Below, in pieces: positions 53,449 to 63,143 of a stretch of 64,000 nucleotides of DNA. The notes beneath the pieces are model-generated. The model was not told where the DNA came from. It ran no database searches and was given only the letters and a program-made list of their open reading frames with translations. Position 1 is the stretch's first letter. Each line of letters starts with the position of its first letter. Source of the DNA: Gammaproteobacteria bacterium. Lineage in GTDB: Bacteria > Gemmatimonadota > Gemmatimonadetes > Longimicrobiales > Gaopeijiaceae. The translations under genes and the position numbers were made by a program. The DNA lies in contig JAPPJO010000130.1 in assembly GCA_028820325.1 (NCBI GenBank), positions 1-64,000 of the forward strand, in the 5' to 3' direction.

Positions 53449-55689
53449 CTACCGCTCGGGGTCCGACACCACCACCGGCCCGTCCTCCCCCTCCAGCGTC
53501 TCCAGCACCTGCCGCCACTCGAACTTCTCGCCGATGCCGCGCACGTAGTAGTCCATCCAGGACATCTCGCTCACGGCCTTGACCAGGCGGTTGCGCGGGT
53601 CCGGGATGCCGTGGCTGCGGCCGGGATACATGAACAACTCCGTCGGCACGCCCAGTTTCTTGAGCGCCATGTGCAGCTCGACCGACTGCGGGCTCGGCAC
53701 GCGCGGGTCGCCCTCCACGACGTGGATCATGGTCGGGGTAACCGCGTTCGTGATGTACTTGAGCGGTGACTGGTCGAAGTAGGTGTCGAAGTCCTCGTAC
53801 AGGAAGCCGTCACCGACGTAGAACTGCCGGTTCCGCTGCACGTCGCTCTGGGCGTACATGCTGATCCAGTTCATCGTCCCCGCGCCGGAGCTGATCGCCT
53901 TGAAGCGGTCGGTCTGGGTCAGGATCCAGTTGGACCAGTGGCCGCCCGCGCTCCAGCCCAGCGCGCCCATGCGGTCGCCGTCCACGATGCCCTCGGCGAT
54001 GAGATGGTCCACGCCGGTGATGATGTCCTCGTAGCCCATCGTGAAGTAGTCGCCGACGATGTCCGTGCGGTGCGCGTTCCCGTAGTTGCGCGAGCCGCGG
54101 TAGTTGGGCTTGAGCACGGCGTAGCCCGCGCCCGCGTACACCTGCGCGTTGTAGCCGCCGTTGAAGCGAAGGACATCCGCCGACGCCGGTCCCCCGTGGA
54201 TGGCCACGATGAGCGGATAGCGCGTCCCCTCCTCGTAGCCCACGGGATAGACCAGCACGCCCCCGACCATCTTTCCGTCCGACGAGCGCCAGTTCACCTC
54301 GACTTCCTCGCCGAGGGCGATCTCGCGCACCTGCGGGTTGACGTCCACGAGCTGCGTCCACGCCGAGCGGTCGGGCACGTCGTCCACGCTTGCTGCGGTG
54401 AACACGGTGGGAGGTGTTTTCGGGTCGCTGTAGCCGATGAGGATGGTGCCCGTGTCGTCGTCGCGGGACACCGAGAGCGCGGCCCGCTCCTCGGTGAGCT
54501 GACGCACTTCGCCGCTCCCCACGTCGAGCGCGTGCAGCTGCGTCGTCACCGTCACGCCGGCGTTGAAGTAGATGGTCTCCGAGTCATCGGACCAGAACCC
54601 CACGCTCGAACTCTGATCGAAGCCCGCGCCGAGCTTCCGGAAGGCGCCGCCGCGATCATCCACTTCGCGGATGTAGACGCGGTTCTCGGTCATCGAATAG
54701 CGCTCCATGTCGTCCGGCGCCGAGAAGGCGATCCAGCGGCCGTCCGGCGAGAAACTCATCCCGCCCTCGCCGATCTCGTAGTTGTCGGTGAGGCGCTCGA
54801 TCTCACCCGTCGCGATCTCCTTCAGATAAAGATCCGCATAGAGCCGCTGCGCGGTTATGTTGCGCTCGTAGCGCTCCGGTGAGCCGCCCGTGATGCCGAT
54901 CCAGCGGCCATCGTCGGAGAGCGTGAAGCTGTTGACGCTGTAGGATGCGTCGTTGGTCTCACGCCGCTCGGAGGCGGACGCGACGTCCACGCTCCAGAGG
55001 CTCGAGAGCGGGGTGACGGCGTTGCGCACGTCGACCGTGAAGCCCTGCTCGCGCCGCTTCACCTCGTCCTCGTCGAACGAGTCCGGGCGCGCGAAGTAGA
55101 TGCGGCTTCCGTCGGGGGAGAAGTCCCACTGGTCGACCCCGGCCTCGCCGTCGGTGAGCTGCTCGGGTTCGCCCCCCACCAGGTCGCCGGCCGGCAGCCG
55201 ATACAGTTGCTCCCGGTCGCTCTCGCCGGAGCGATACACCAGCCACTGCCCGTCCGGGCTGAACGCGAACCCCGACACCCCTTCCCCGGCGTCGGTGACC
55301 TTGCGTGCCTCGCCGCCGTCGTGGCGCATCATGTAGAGCTGGTTCTCATTGCCGTCGCGGTTCGACGAAAAGACGAAGAACGACCCGTCCGGCGCCCAGG
55401 CCGGGCTGGTCTCGTTCCTGTCGTCGGTGTAGGTGAGCTGCCGGCTCGAGGAGACGCCCTCGTCGAGCGACACCAGGTGGATGTCGGTCTGGGACTCGGC
55501 CGCCTCCCAGTCCGGGGTCGTGACGGTGTAGAGCATCCACGCCCCGTCCGGGCTCGGCGTCCACGAGCCGGCGCGCTTCAGCTCCTGAACATCCATGAAC
55601 GTGAAGGGGCGCTGCTGCGCGGCCAGCGGCGAGCCGAATGTTGCGAGCGCGGCGACGGAGACGGTGAGAGCGACGGAAAGCAAGCGCAT
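53449..55689 (-). CDS. secreted S9-family peptidase (3)
   Basis: A 746-residue peptidase with a signal peptide ending at SPLAAQ. Propeller region with repeated SPDG blades, then hydrolase: Ser580 in GALGWSAGG, Asp661 in VEGDPRVPS, His693 in GRSHGIPD. Complete triad. Its sequence around the nucleophile (GWSAGG) differs from the two S9 enzymes at 24-28 kb, so it belongs to another branch (acylaminoacyl-peptidase-like). Ends in an acidic tail. No SusCD gene adjoins it; it is divergent from the lipoprotein gene at 55827. Confidence 0.9.
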   Translation of the reverse strand: MRLLSVALTVSVAALATFGSPLAAQQRPFTFMDVQELKRAGSWTPSPDGAWMLYTVTTPDWEAAESQTDIHLVSLDEGVSSSRQLTYTDDRNETSPAWAPDGSFFVFSSNRDGNENQLYMMRHDGGEARKVTDAGEGVSGFAFSPDGQWLVYRSGESDREQLYRLPAGDLVGGEPEQLTDGEAGVDQWDFSPDGSRIYFARPDSFDEDEVKRREQGFTVDVRNAVTPLSSLWSVDVASASERRETNDASYSVNSFTLSDDGRWIGITGGSPERYERNITAQRLYADLYLKEIATGEIERLTDNYEIGEGGMSFSPDGRWIAFSAPDDMERYSMTENRVYIREVDDRGGAFRKLGAGFDQSSSVGFWSDDSETIYFNAGVTVTTQLHALDVGSGEVRQLTEERAALSVSRDDDTGTILIGYSDPKTPPTVFTAASVDDVPDRSAWTQLVDVNPQVREIALGEEVEVNWRSSDGKMVGGVLVYPVGYEEGTRYPLIVAIHGGPASADVLRFNGGYNAQVYAGAGYAVLKPNYRGSRNYGNAHRTDIVGDYFTMGYEDIITGVDHLIAEGIVDGDRMGALGWSAGGHWSNWILTQTDRFKAISSGAGTMNWISMYAQSDVQRNRQFYVGDGFLYEDFDTYFDQSPLKYITNAVTPTMIHVVEGDPRVPSPQSVELHMALKKLGVPTELFMYPGRSHGIPDPRNRLVKAVSEMSWMDYYVRGIGEKFEWRQVLETLEGEDGPVVVSDPER

Positions 55690-55826
55690 CTGAACCTCGT
55701 GTGCGAGGGGGAACTGGCGTAACCCTTCATGATACCGACAGCGATGGTGGCGGGCGAGGACGGAAGGGCTCTGCTCGCTGCTACAGGGGTATTCCCCATA
55801 CCTTACCCGAAGGTCAGGAGGTGTCG

Positions 55827-56309
55827 ATGTCTATCTCGGGTGCAGGGCAAGCATGTTCGACCGTGGCCGCGATTGTGCTTCTCGCCGGCTGCGGAGCCTC
55901 CCTGGGAGGCCGCCAGCTGAGGGACGATATCGGGCGCGCGACCCTCCGGGACATCCAGCTGCACGTGCCGGAGGTCCTGGCCGACCACGGCTATACCATC
56001 AATCAGCGCCGGGAGACCCGCACGCGCATCTACTACGAGACCTCCTGGCTGTACCGGGCTCCGTTCGATGACGAGGCCGAGCGGGGCGTGCAGGAGGTGC
56101 GCACGCGGTTCATGGTACAGGGACGAAGAGGGGGCTCGGACTTCTTCGATGTCGAGATTCGGGTGGAGAACGCCGTCCGGGGCATCCTCCCCAGCGGAGA
56201 GTGGTCACCGCTCCTCACCCCCGACTTCCGCGATCACATGAGAAGCGTGTCCGACGAACTCATGATGAACATCAACGCGGGGGTGCGGGTTCGCGGAGGC
56301 TTGTTGTAA
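55827..56309 (+). CDS. hypothetical lipoprotein
   Basis: A 160-residue lipoprotein from the ATG at 55827 (CAGGAGGT upstream), lipobox LLAGC (Cys22). The mature part contains a helix-strand region (DIQLHVPEVLADHGYTINQRRETRTRIYYETSW) and a strand-rich half ending in MRSVSDELMMNINAGV, suggesting a small alpha/beta fold as seen in periplasmic lipoproteins of unknown function. It converges on the third SusD gene with 19 nt between. No family recognised. Confidence 0.6.
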   Translation: MSISGAGQACSTVAAIVLLAGCGASLGGRQLRDDIGRATLRDIQLHVPEVLADHGYTINQRRETRTRIYYETSWLYRAPFDDEAERGVQEVRTRFMVQGRRGGSDFFDVEIRVENAVRGILPSGEWSPLLTPDFRDHMRSVSDELMMNINAGVRVRGGLL

Positions 56310-56328
56310 CCGCCTGCGGAGGCTTTGG

Positions 56329-57876
56329 CTATCTCAGGCTCCACCCCGAAGCCGTACCCGGATTCCCCTCGCCGCCGAACGAGTAAACGTCCAGCTTGAG
56401 CGCCTCCAGTTCCTCGGCGATCACCGGCATGTGCAGCGGGGTCCCCATCCTCAGCGTCCCGAAGCCGCGCTGATCGAAGAAGTCGAGCCCGCCGGACTCG
56501 AAGAGCAGTTCCATGCTCTTCTCGTACCACATGGCGAACAGCACGCTGCCGCACGCGCCCGTGATGGTCCGGGGCACGCACCGGTCGCCCGACACTCCGT
56601 CGGCCGTGGCCGGCGGGAGTCCCGCGGCTTCCCGGCTCGGGTTGATGTAGGGAAGCGCCGCCTCCGGCTGACCCATTCTGATGTGCGCCTCCGCCATGAG
56701 GAACTCCATCTCGCGCACCGTCAGCTCGGGGATGAAGCCGAAGCCGGTGTCGGATTTGTCGCGCCACTTCCAGGTCCGATAGGGCGTGACGAACCAGATG
56801 CCGCGCTGCGCGTCGCCGAAGAGCGTGCCCGGAATCTCGACGAGTGTCCCGGAGGCCTGAGGGTCACCGGGCGCGTGGATCCGCCGATCGTCCGTCTCCA
56901 CGTGGACGGGGAACCTCTCCCTCGGGCCGGCTGCCTCGTAGGCCTGCCACTGGCCGGACTGGTCCGCGGGGCCGAGGAACCGGACGGCGAGGTTATGGGG
57001 CAGGTTGTAGGCATCGTCCCAGATGTCTCCAGGCACGGTGTTGATGCCGTAATCGGACGTCACCCCGTCCCGGGCGAGACTCATCACCTCGCTCCAGTTG
57101 ACGCTGGCCCGCTCCTCGGGGGTCCGGGCCACGGTGGTCATCAGACGGGCCTCCCAGGAGTTGATCATCCGGACCAGCTCGTCGCTCGAGACGCTGGTGC
57201 CCATCCAGCCCGCCGGGATCGTGAAAGAGTTCGATCCCGCGATCTGCCGGGCCGCCTGCAGATAGCCCCTCGCGGCCTGCGCGACCTCGCCATAGGGACG
57301 CAGGTCGGCGCTCTCCACCGCCGCCTCCGTGTCTACGGTTTCGTCGATGATGAACCCCTGGTCGAAGACGTTCGCGATATGCGCGTGGATCAGGCCCTGC
57401 ATGAGCTTCGCGAACGCAAGGGTGCGTGGAGTGTCCTGGCCGTTCGCGCCGATCTCGAGGTTGCTCCCCTCAATGACCAGAACCCCGTCGCGGATCGCGG
57501 CGAGCGCCTGATTCAACTCCATCCACGGAGCCCGCAGTGAACGTCCCCACTGGTAGCCGATGGCGTTCGTGAGGTTGATCCGGGGCTGCTGATTGTTGTC
57601 GGAGGCGAAATGGTTCGCGGCCGCGGACGCGATGACCTCGGCGGCGCTGCTGAGGGCCCGCACCATGGCGAGCTCGTCGCTGGCCCCGTGCACTTGGTCC
57701 CACCAGGTCGAATAGGTGCCCGCGATGAGCGACTCGATGTCTCCCGGCTCAGAGAGCGCGCGGTCACGATCGGGCTCGTTGGGGTTCACCACTTCCAGTT
57801 CGCAAGCCGAAACCCCAACCAGACTCACGGCCCCGGCAACTGCCAGGATCTGCAGCTTTGACGGTAGGAATCTCAC
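56329..57876 (-). CDS. SusD/RagB-family lipoprotein (system 3)
   Basis: A 515-residue lipoprotein with lipobox GVSAC (Cys25). It opens ELEVVNPNEPDRDRAL and has the typical SusD helical repeats (LAFAKLMQGLIHAHIANVFDQGF) and closing region (FLMAEAHIRMGQPEAALPYIN, then WYEKSMELLFESGGLDFFDQRGF). It follows SusC-3 by 73 nt in the same operon. The binding face cannot be read for substrate. Starts directly at an ATG with a weak purine stretch. Confidence 0.85.
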   Translation of the reverse strand: MRFLPSKLQILAVAGAVSLVGVSACELEVVNPNEPDRDRALSEPGDIESLIAGTYSTWWDQVHGASDELAMVRALSSAAEVIASAAANHFASDNNQQPRINLTNAIGYQWGRSLRAPWMELNQALAAIRDGVLVIEGSNLEIGANGQDTPRTLAFAKLMQGLIHAHIANVFDQGFIIDETVDTEAAVESADLRPYGEVAQAARGYLQAARQIAGSNSFTIPAGWMGTSVSSDELVRMINSWEARLMTTVARTPEERASVNWSEVMSLARDGVTSDYGINTVPGDIWDDAYNLPHNLAVRFLGPADQSGQWQAYEAAGPRERFPVHVETDDRRIHAPGDPQASGTLVEIPGTLFGDAQRGIWFVTPYRTWKWRDKSDTGFGFIPELTVREMEFLMAEAHIRMGQPEAALPYINPSREAAGLPPATADGVSGDRCVPRTITGACGSVLFAMWYEKSMELLFESGGLDFFDQRGFGTLRMGTPLHMPVIAEELEALKLDVYSFGGEGNPGTASGWSLR

Positions 57877-57949
57877 GTCTCACCCTCCTGCTCTACGAGT
57901 CCGTGTATCGCACGCCCTTCTGTGATGGCCCGGTGGCTCCGGCGCCGCA

Positions 57950-60900
57950 TCAGAACACGAGCTCGACATCAATTCCGATCTGCCGGTAGTTCGGGTAGAA
58001 GTACTCGTCGATCCGGCCGATGGCGGCGGAACCTCCGAAGGTCGTCTTGCCCACTTCCGGATCGTGACCCTGGTAGCCGGTGAACGTGACCAGGTTGCGG
58101 CCGGCCAGGTTGACCGTGGCGCGCTCGAAGCCGACCTGGGACATGAATCCCGGGAGGTTGCTCTGGTCGAACGTGTACCGTACCGACAGCTCCCGCAGCT
58201 TCACGAAGTCCCCGTCCTCCACGTACCAGTCGTTTCGGTTGTTGCGGTCGTAGAGGAAGGCTGCCCCGTAGTAGGGGAGCGGCTTCTTGAGTTCCTCGGG
58301 CTTGCCCCGCTGATCGATGGCTCCGATGCCGCTCCGGGAGCCCCACTGGCGGGTCTGGTTCATGATCTGCGCCCCGAACTCTCCCTCGAACAGGAGCGTG
58401 ACCCCCATGTTGCGGAACTGGAAGTCCTGCAGGAAGGAGACGTTCAGATCCGGCTGGGAAGAGCCCAGCGGGCGCGGGGTGTTGTCGAACCGGTTGTGCT
58501 TGATCGGCATGCCCCAGTCGAGGGTGGTGCCGTCGACATTCCCCGTCGTGCCCCATAGCGACTTCGCGGCGCCGTCCCGGTAGTCGTTGCCCGCACCGAC
58601 GTAAACGAGCAGGCCGTCGTCGTTGACGTCGAACTGGTTGCAGTCCATTCCGCCGGGAAGCTCGCTGCAGCTCCTCAGCCAGTTGGAGCCGTAGAACGCG
58701 CCCAGCTCCTCGCCTTCCCGCACCATCATGCGCGCCCGCAGGTCCCGGAACTCGAACGGCGGCACGTTGAGCTCGGTGATCTCCTGGCGCGTGCGGTCGA
58801 GGTTGAGGCGAGCCGTCCAAACGAGATCCGGGCGCTCGACAAAGGCTGCCTCGAGTGAGGCTTCCCATGTTGTAGATGCGACCGTGCCCGCGTTCCGCCA
58901 CTGGGACTCGAAGCCCAGGGCCGAGCTGAGCGGCACCAGCAGGAGCTGGTCCTTCACCTCGAGATCGACGTAGTTGAGCTGGATGCGATACCGGTCGACC
59001 ACCATCATGTCGATCCCGTATTCCTGCTCCGTTGCCAGCTCGGGTTTCAGAGAATTGTTGCCGAGCAGCTTGGGGATGATGCGCCCGCGGTCGACCGCGT
59101 AGGTCTGGTACTGGTAGGAGAATCCGGGGCGGCCGCCGGCCGTGCCCCGCGAGTAGCGCGGCCTGAACTCGGTGAAGAAGTCGAGCGGCCACCAATCCTC
59201 CTCCGCCATCCGCCACGCGGCGGAGACCCGGTAGTAGTTCTGCCAGCGCTCGTCCGGGCCGAACAGCGAACTCCCGTCGCGACGGGCCAGGAGGTCCAGG
59301 ATGTACTTGCTCCTCCAGGTCAGGGCGGTAATGGCGAACAGCCCCTGCGACCGAACCGTTTCCGCGTGAGAGCGCGTGTACAGCCCCGTCGTCAGGAGCC
59401 CCATCTGCGGCACTCCCACAACCGAGAAGGTGGAGCCTCCGGCGACGAAGTTGTCGGAAGACGTCTGCTCCGCCAGCCAGCGGAAGCGGGTCCGCATCGT
59501 AAGGTCTCCGAAGCTGTGCTGGATCGACGCCGTGAGGTTGCCGTTGATCTCCTCCCGGAGATCCTCCAGCCGGAACATCGCGCCGTCTCGGGGAGGCCGG
59601 GGCCAGCGTTGCTTCCACGGACTGGGCGTGATGTTCACTTCCTTCAGGTTGGTCCGGTCGTAGGACAGGTTGCCCTGGAAGGAGAGCCACGAGAACGGGG
59701 AATACTGTGTATCCAGTGCGCCCATGACGCGCAGCCGATCCCGGGTCCAGTCCTGATTCTCAAGTTGATAGAACGGGTTGTTCCTTCGCGTAATCAGATC
59801 ACCGATGATCTCGAGCTCACCGTTCTCGTCCCGTGCGAAGAGGTCGGTGCCGGCGCGATAGTGATCGGTCCCGAGAAAGAGTCCGCGCGCGGCTGCGCCC
59901 CCGGAGGCCGTGGGATCGCGTGGCTCCACGCCCACCAGGTCCGTCAGGTCGCTCAGCCCGGCCCGCTCCTGCTGAAAGATCACGTCCTGTTCCCGCAGCG
60001 TCACGTAGGAACTCAGCGAGAACTGGAGCTGATCACCGATCGACTGATCGAGGTTGAGGCGCACGTTGGTCTGCTCCGCGCCATCGTGGAACTGCATGGC
60101 GCCTTCGTCGCGCTGGTACGCGGCCGAGGCGCGGTACTGCGTGCTTCCCTCGTTCCCGGACGCCGACACGTACGTGCTGTAGGAGTTTCCGGAAGAAAGC
60201 ATGTGGTCCCAGACCGAACCGCCGTAGAGGTTGGGTGGGACCGGCTGGTCCTGGAACGTGGTCCACTGGTTGCGGCCGCTTCCTCCCGGCCGGCCGAAGT
60301 TGTCGTTAAGCGCGTACGATCCGGTGCTGATCTCCTGCTGACGGTTCCGGAGGTCGAGCTCGTTGCCGTTGCGGTCGAGGATGGCCGTACCGGCCGCGTT
60401 CATGCGGTACTCGTGGGACTCGGTCAGCCCCATGACGTACTCGATGTCGTTGGACAGGTACTGGCTGCGCACCGTGAACTCGTGCGTGCCCTCCCGGAGC
60501 GAGGCGCCTCGGCGGGTAGTCACCTCCATCACGCCGGCCTGCGCGCGCGAGCCGTAGAGCGATGCCGCCGCGGCTCCCCTGACGACCTCGATGCTTGCGA
60601 TGTCGTTCGGGTCGATGTCCGCCAGCGATCCGGTAGAGATGACGCCATCGACGATCAGGAGCGGCGCCTGGCTCTGCATGATGCTCGTCGGACCCCGGAA
60701 CTGTACGGAGGGCTCGTCCCCGGGCTGGCCGGTGCCCTGAATCACCCGGGTACCGGCCGTGCGCCCCTGGAGCAGGCTGGCCACGTTGAGCGCCGAAGCA
60801 ATCTGCGCGGTCTCCACCTCCACCTGCTCCACGGTGAACGCCAGTTCCGTCTCGGGAGTTGCGCCCGCCACCCCGGTCACCACCACGGCGTCCATCGCCA

Positions 60901-61240
60901 GCACCCGCGACTCCAGCACGAAGTTCGCGACGGCGGTGGCCCCGGACGTGACGTCGATGACCTGGGCATCGGTCTGGCGACCGATGAGTTCCGCCCGGAT
61001 CTCGTACTGGCCGACGGGCACGTTCGGGAGGGCGTAGGCCCCGTCGGCGTTCGTCAGCATTCCGAGTTGGAGCTCGGGGATGTGGACCTGCACCGTGGCA
61101 ATGGGCTCGCCGGTGTTCGCGTCGGTCACCGTTCCGGTGACGATCCCCACCTGAGCCGCGAGACTGCCGGCGGCCATGGCCAGGGCGGCCACCAGACCAA
61201 CCGCCGATGCCCAGAGCCTTCTAACGCGCGCTCCATCCAT
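57950..61240 (-). CDS. SusC/RagA-family TonB-linked outer membrane receptor (system 3)
   Basis: A 1096-residue receptor from the ATG at 61240; the open frame reaches 61369 but the segment in between lacks signal-peptide character. Signal peptide ends at GSLAAQ; regulatory domain (VGIVTGTVTDANTGEPIATVQVH), plug with PLLIVDGVISTG and IASIEVVRGAAAASLYGSRAQ, then the barrel closing in a Phe (IGIDVELVF). The plug repeat is close to that of the double-plug protein encoded upstream. Partner SusD-3 is downstream. Driven probably by the promoter at 61419-61448. Confidence 0.9.
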   Translation of the reverse strand: MDGARVRRLWASAVGLVAALAMAAGSLAAQVGIVTGTVTDANTGEPIATVQVHIPELQLGMLTNADGAYALPNVPVGQYEIRAELIGRQTDAQVIDVTSGATAVANFVLESRVLAMDAVVVTGVAGATPETELAFTVEQVEVETAQIASALNVASLLQGRTAGTRVIQGTGQPGDEPSVQFRGPTSIMQSQAPLLIVDGVISTGSLADIDPNDIASIEVVRGAAAASLYGSRAQAGVMEVTTRRGASLREGTHEFTVRSQYLSNDIEYVMGLTESHEYRMNAAGTAILDRNGNELDLRNRQQEISTGSYALNDNFGRPGGSGRNQWTTFQDQPVPPNLYGGSVWDHMLSSGNSYSTYVSASGNEGSTQYRASAAYQRDEGAMQFHDGAEQTNVRLNLDQSIGDQLQFSLSSYVTLREQDVIFQQERAGLSDLTDLVGVEPRDPTASGGAAARGLFLGTDHYRAGTDLFARDENGELEIIGDLITRRNNPFYQLENQDWTRDRLRVMGALDTQYSPFSWLSFQGNLSYDRTNLKEVNITPSPWKQRWPRPPRDGAMFRLEDLREEINGNLTASIQHSFGDLTMRTRFRWLAEQTSSDNFVAGGSTFSVVGVPQMGLLTTGLYTRSHAETVRSQGLFAITALTWRSKYILDLLARRDGSSLFGPDERWQNYYRVSAAWRMAEEDWWPLDFFTEFRPRYSRGTAGGRPGFSYQYQTYAVDRGRIIPKLLGNNSLKPELATEQEYGIDMMVVDRYRIQLNYVDLEVKDQLLLVPLSSALGFESQWRNAGTVASTTWEASLEAAFVERPDLVWTARLNLDRTRQEITELNVPPFEFRDLRARMMVREGEELGAFYGSNWLRSCSELPGGMDCNQFDVNDDGLLVYVGAGNDYRDGAAKSLWGTTGNVDGTTLDWGMPIKHNRFDNTPRPLGSSQPDLNVSFLQDFQFRNMGVTLLFEGEFGAQIMNQTRQWGSRSGIGAIDQRGKPEELKKPLPYYGAAFLYDRNNRNDWYVEDGDFVKLRELSVRYTFDQSNLPGFMSQVGFERATVNLAGRNLVTFTGYQGHDPEVGKTTFGGSAAIGRIDEYFYPNYRQIGIDVELVF

Positions 61241-61418
61241 GATGAGCCCCCACGTGCAAACATTCAGACAACCCGCGCGGTCCGGACAAGTCCTGCGGCG
61301 CTCGGACAAACGCAAAAAGCCGCGCAGGCCCCTGCGAGTAGGTGGACCTACCCCAGGCCGACGCGGCATACAATACCGCCATTCTTCTGCATCCTTCCCT
61401 GAAGTACTACATACCGGC

Positions 61419-61448
61419 AGACTACGCCGCGCTGCGAACCGTTGTCAA
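61419..61448 (-). promoter_or_regulatory. sigma70-like promoter of the susC-3/susD-3 operon
   Basis: Minus strand TTGACA (61448-61443), 18-nt spacer, TAGTCT (61424-61419). The -35 box is perfect and the -10 box weak. It lies in the 232-nt gap between the double-plug gene and SusC, giving a leader of about 165 nt. Confidence 0.45.
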
Positions 61449-61472
61449 GCAGAGGGCGCTCAACGCGACGAC

Positions 61473-62432
61473 TCAACGGCGCAGATCCGCGGGACATTGG
61501 GCGATATTCCGGAAGTCGCGAGCGGTGGTTACGCGGATGATGCCCGCGCCTCCGCGGGGGCCGGCCACCAACGTCGCGGCAGGACCTCGGAGCACGCGGA
61601 TATCGACGATTTCACGGGTGTCGATGTCTCCCAGGTCCGCGTTCGAAATATGACCGTCAACGACCAGCAGCGGCTGCGCTTCCACCGGCTCCGGGTCCGG
61701 CGGGCGACGCTTGGTGGTGATCTCGATCACGCCGCCCTGGGCTCGCGACCCGTAATGCGCCGCCGCGGCCGCGCCCTTGAGAACCTCGATCCGCTCGACA
61801 TCCATGGGATCGATTCCGGCGGTGCTGTGGCCCGCGATGATGCCGTCCACCACGACCAGCGGTTGCTGCTCTGCCCCACCCAGCGTGGCGGGACCCCGCA
61901 GCAGGATGTCTGCCTCCTCTCCGGGAAGGCCGCTTCCCCGCACCACTCTCCCGCCGGCGATGCCTCGAAGAAGGTTGGCAACGCTCCCCGCAGCCGTCTC
62001 CGTCCGCAGTCGGTCGCCGCTCAGTTCCTCCACGGAGAACGGGAGTTCGGCCCGCGAACGCTCCGCGGGCGTGCCCGTGACCACCAGTTCATCGAGTGCG
62101 AAGGCGCGCGGACCTACCTGCACGGTGACCTGGGAAGTCTCTCCGGATTCGACTTCGACCGTCCGGGTCGCGAGCTCACACCCCAGCGCGTAGACCGTCA
62201 GCCGGTGCTCGCCCGGACGCACCACGTCCAGCTCGAATCGTCCCGCGGCGTCGGTGTCCGCGCGCAGTCCCAGTTCGGGGAAGAGGACCTGGACGCCGGG
62301 CACGACCGGGCCACCACTGTAGACCACCTGCCCGGAAATGCTTCCGGGGGCCTGCGCGGACGCGTCCCCCGAAAGCAGCGCAAACAGCGCGACGCTCGCG
62401 AGGAGCGCGCTCAACCGCTGGAGCGGGCCCAT
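61473..62432 (-). CDS. exported double-plug protein lacking a TonB barrel
   Basis: A 319-residue protein with a signal peptide (GDASAQ) and a regulatory domain (GSISGQVVYSGGPVVPGVQ) like that of SusC receptors, followed by a TonB-box-like LDELVVTGTPAERSR and a full plug domain (PLVVVDGIIAGHS, MDVERIEVLKGAAAAAHYGSRAQGGVIEI). Residues about 255-305 then repeat the end of a plug: PLLVVDGHISNA, IVDIRVLRGPAA, GPRGGAGIIRV. The sequence stops after RNIAQCPADLRR with no barrel strands. The stop is a clean TGA; no frameshift was found, and the downstream 230 nt encode no barrel. A stand-alone plug accessory is the best reading; a truncated receptor gene is the alternative. Confidence 0.7.
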   Translation of the reverse strand: MGPLQRLSALLASVALFALLSGDASAQAPGSISGQVVYSGGPVVPGVQVLFPELGLRADTDAAGRFELDVVRPGEHRLTVYALGCELATRTVEVESGETSQVTVQVGPRAFALDELVVTGTPAERSRAELPFSVEELSGDRLRTETAAGSVANLLRGIAGGRVVRGSGLPGEEADILLRGPATLGGAEQQPLVVVDGIIAGHSTAGIDPMDVERIEVLKGAAAAAHYGSRAQGGVIEITTKRRPPDPEPVEAQPLLVVDGHISNADLGDIDTREIVDIRVLRGPAATLVAGPRGGAGIIRVTTARDFRNIAQCPADLRR

Positions 62433-62445
62433 GCCCCGCGGCGCC

Positions 62446-63081
62446 TCAGAAGTTGATCAGCAGCGCGCCGGTGAGGACCCGGTCCTTGTGCGTGAGGTCT
62501 TCACCGAAGCGGGTAAACGAGGTCTGGAGCTGCCGGAACTCGCCGCGGAGCCCGATGCGGCTCTCCGCTCCGAAGCGGGCCTCGACCCCGCCCGCAAAGC
62601 TCCACGCGCCGTCGAACCCACGCGCATCGGGTCCGCCCTGCGGATCGAAGACCCACTTGTACGACTTCCATCCCGCCCCGGCGGCTCCGTACGGCGATAC
62701 CGTCAGACCTCCGGCCGCCAGGGGAAGACGGACCACGAAGTCACCCTGAATGGTCCAGATGCGCGGATCACGACCCGATACGATCGACGAGCGTCCGTCG
62801 GAAGCCCCCAGGGTCCCGTGTTCCGTCGACAAGGCGTTGATCTGCACGCCCATGTGCCGATGGAACCAGAAGTTCAGAGCGCCGCCCAGCAGCGTGGTAG
62901 CGTCGAACCCTCCGCCGTCGCGGAACCGGGTCGTCGGGTTCATCTGTCCGAAGATCAGTCCCACGGACACGACATCGTCACCGGGTGCGGCATCGCCCAG
63001 CGAGCCGAACAGCTGTCCGGAGAGGTCGGTCGGAGGAAGGGCGAGGAATGAGAGGAAGGTGACCAACACGACGCGCTTCAT
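62446..63081 (-). CDS. small outer-membrane beta-barrel protein
   Basis: A 211-residue protein: ATG at 63081 after GGAGGG, signal peptide ending near DLSGQ, then alternating strands and a C-terminal RVLTGALLINF typical of outer-membrane barrels (8-10 strands). An internal glycine-rich segment (YGAAGAGWKSYKWVF) and GGFDATTLLGGALNFWF are strand-turn units. It is followed 13 nt later by the double-plug gene, so the two share an operon read from the promoter at 63114-63143. Family not recognised beyond the fold. Confidence 0.7.
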   Translation of the reverse strand: MKRVVLVTFLSFLALPPTDLSGQLFGSLGDAAPGDDVVSVGLIFGQMNPTTRFRDGGGFDATTLLGGALNFWFHRHMGVQINALSTEHGTLGASDGRSSIVSGRDPRIWTIQGDFVVRLPLAAGGLTVSPYGAAGAGWKSYKWVFDPQGGPDARGFDGAWSFAGGVEARFGAESRIGLRGEFRQLQTSFTRFGEDLTHKDRVLTGALLINF

Positions 63082-63113
63082 ATCGCCCTCCATACCAGAA
63101 TGTGCCAATGGGC

Positions 63114-63143
63114 AGAGTACGGCGCGCGCGCGCGGTTTGTCAA
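63114..63143 (-). promoter_or_regulatory. sigma70-like promoter of the barrel/double-plug operon
   Basis: Minus strand TTGACA (63143-63138), 18-nt spacer and TACTCT (63119-63114), the same arrangement as the promoter at 61419-61448. The -35 box begins inside the T-tract of the preceding terminator. Leader about 25 nt to the ATG at 63081. Confidence 0.5.

Noticed and set aside
59366..61402. 678-residue plus-strand frame
   Set aside because: Antisense shadow of SusC system 3.
61342..61653. 103-residue plus-strand frame near the SusC promoter
   Set aside because: Overlaps the minus-strand promoter region and the 3' part of the double-plug gene; no family features.
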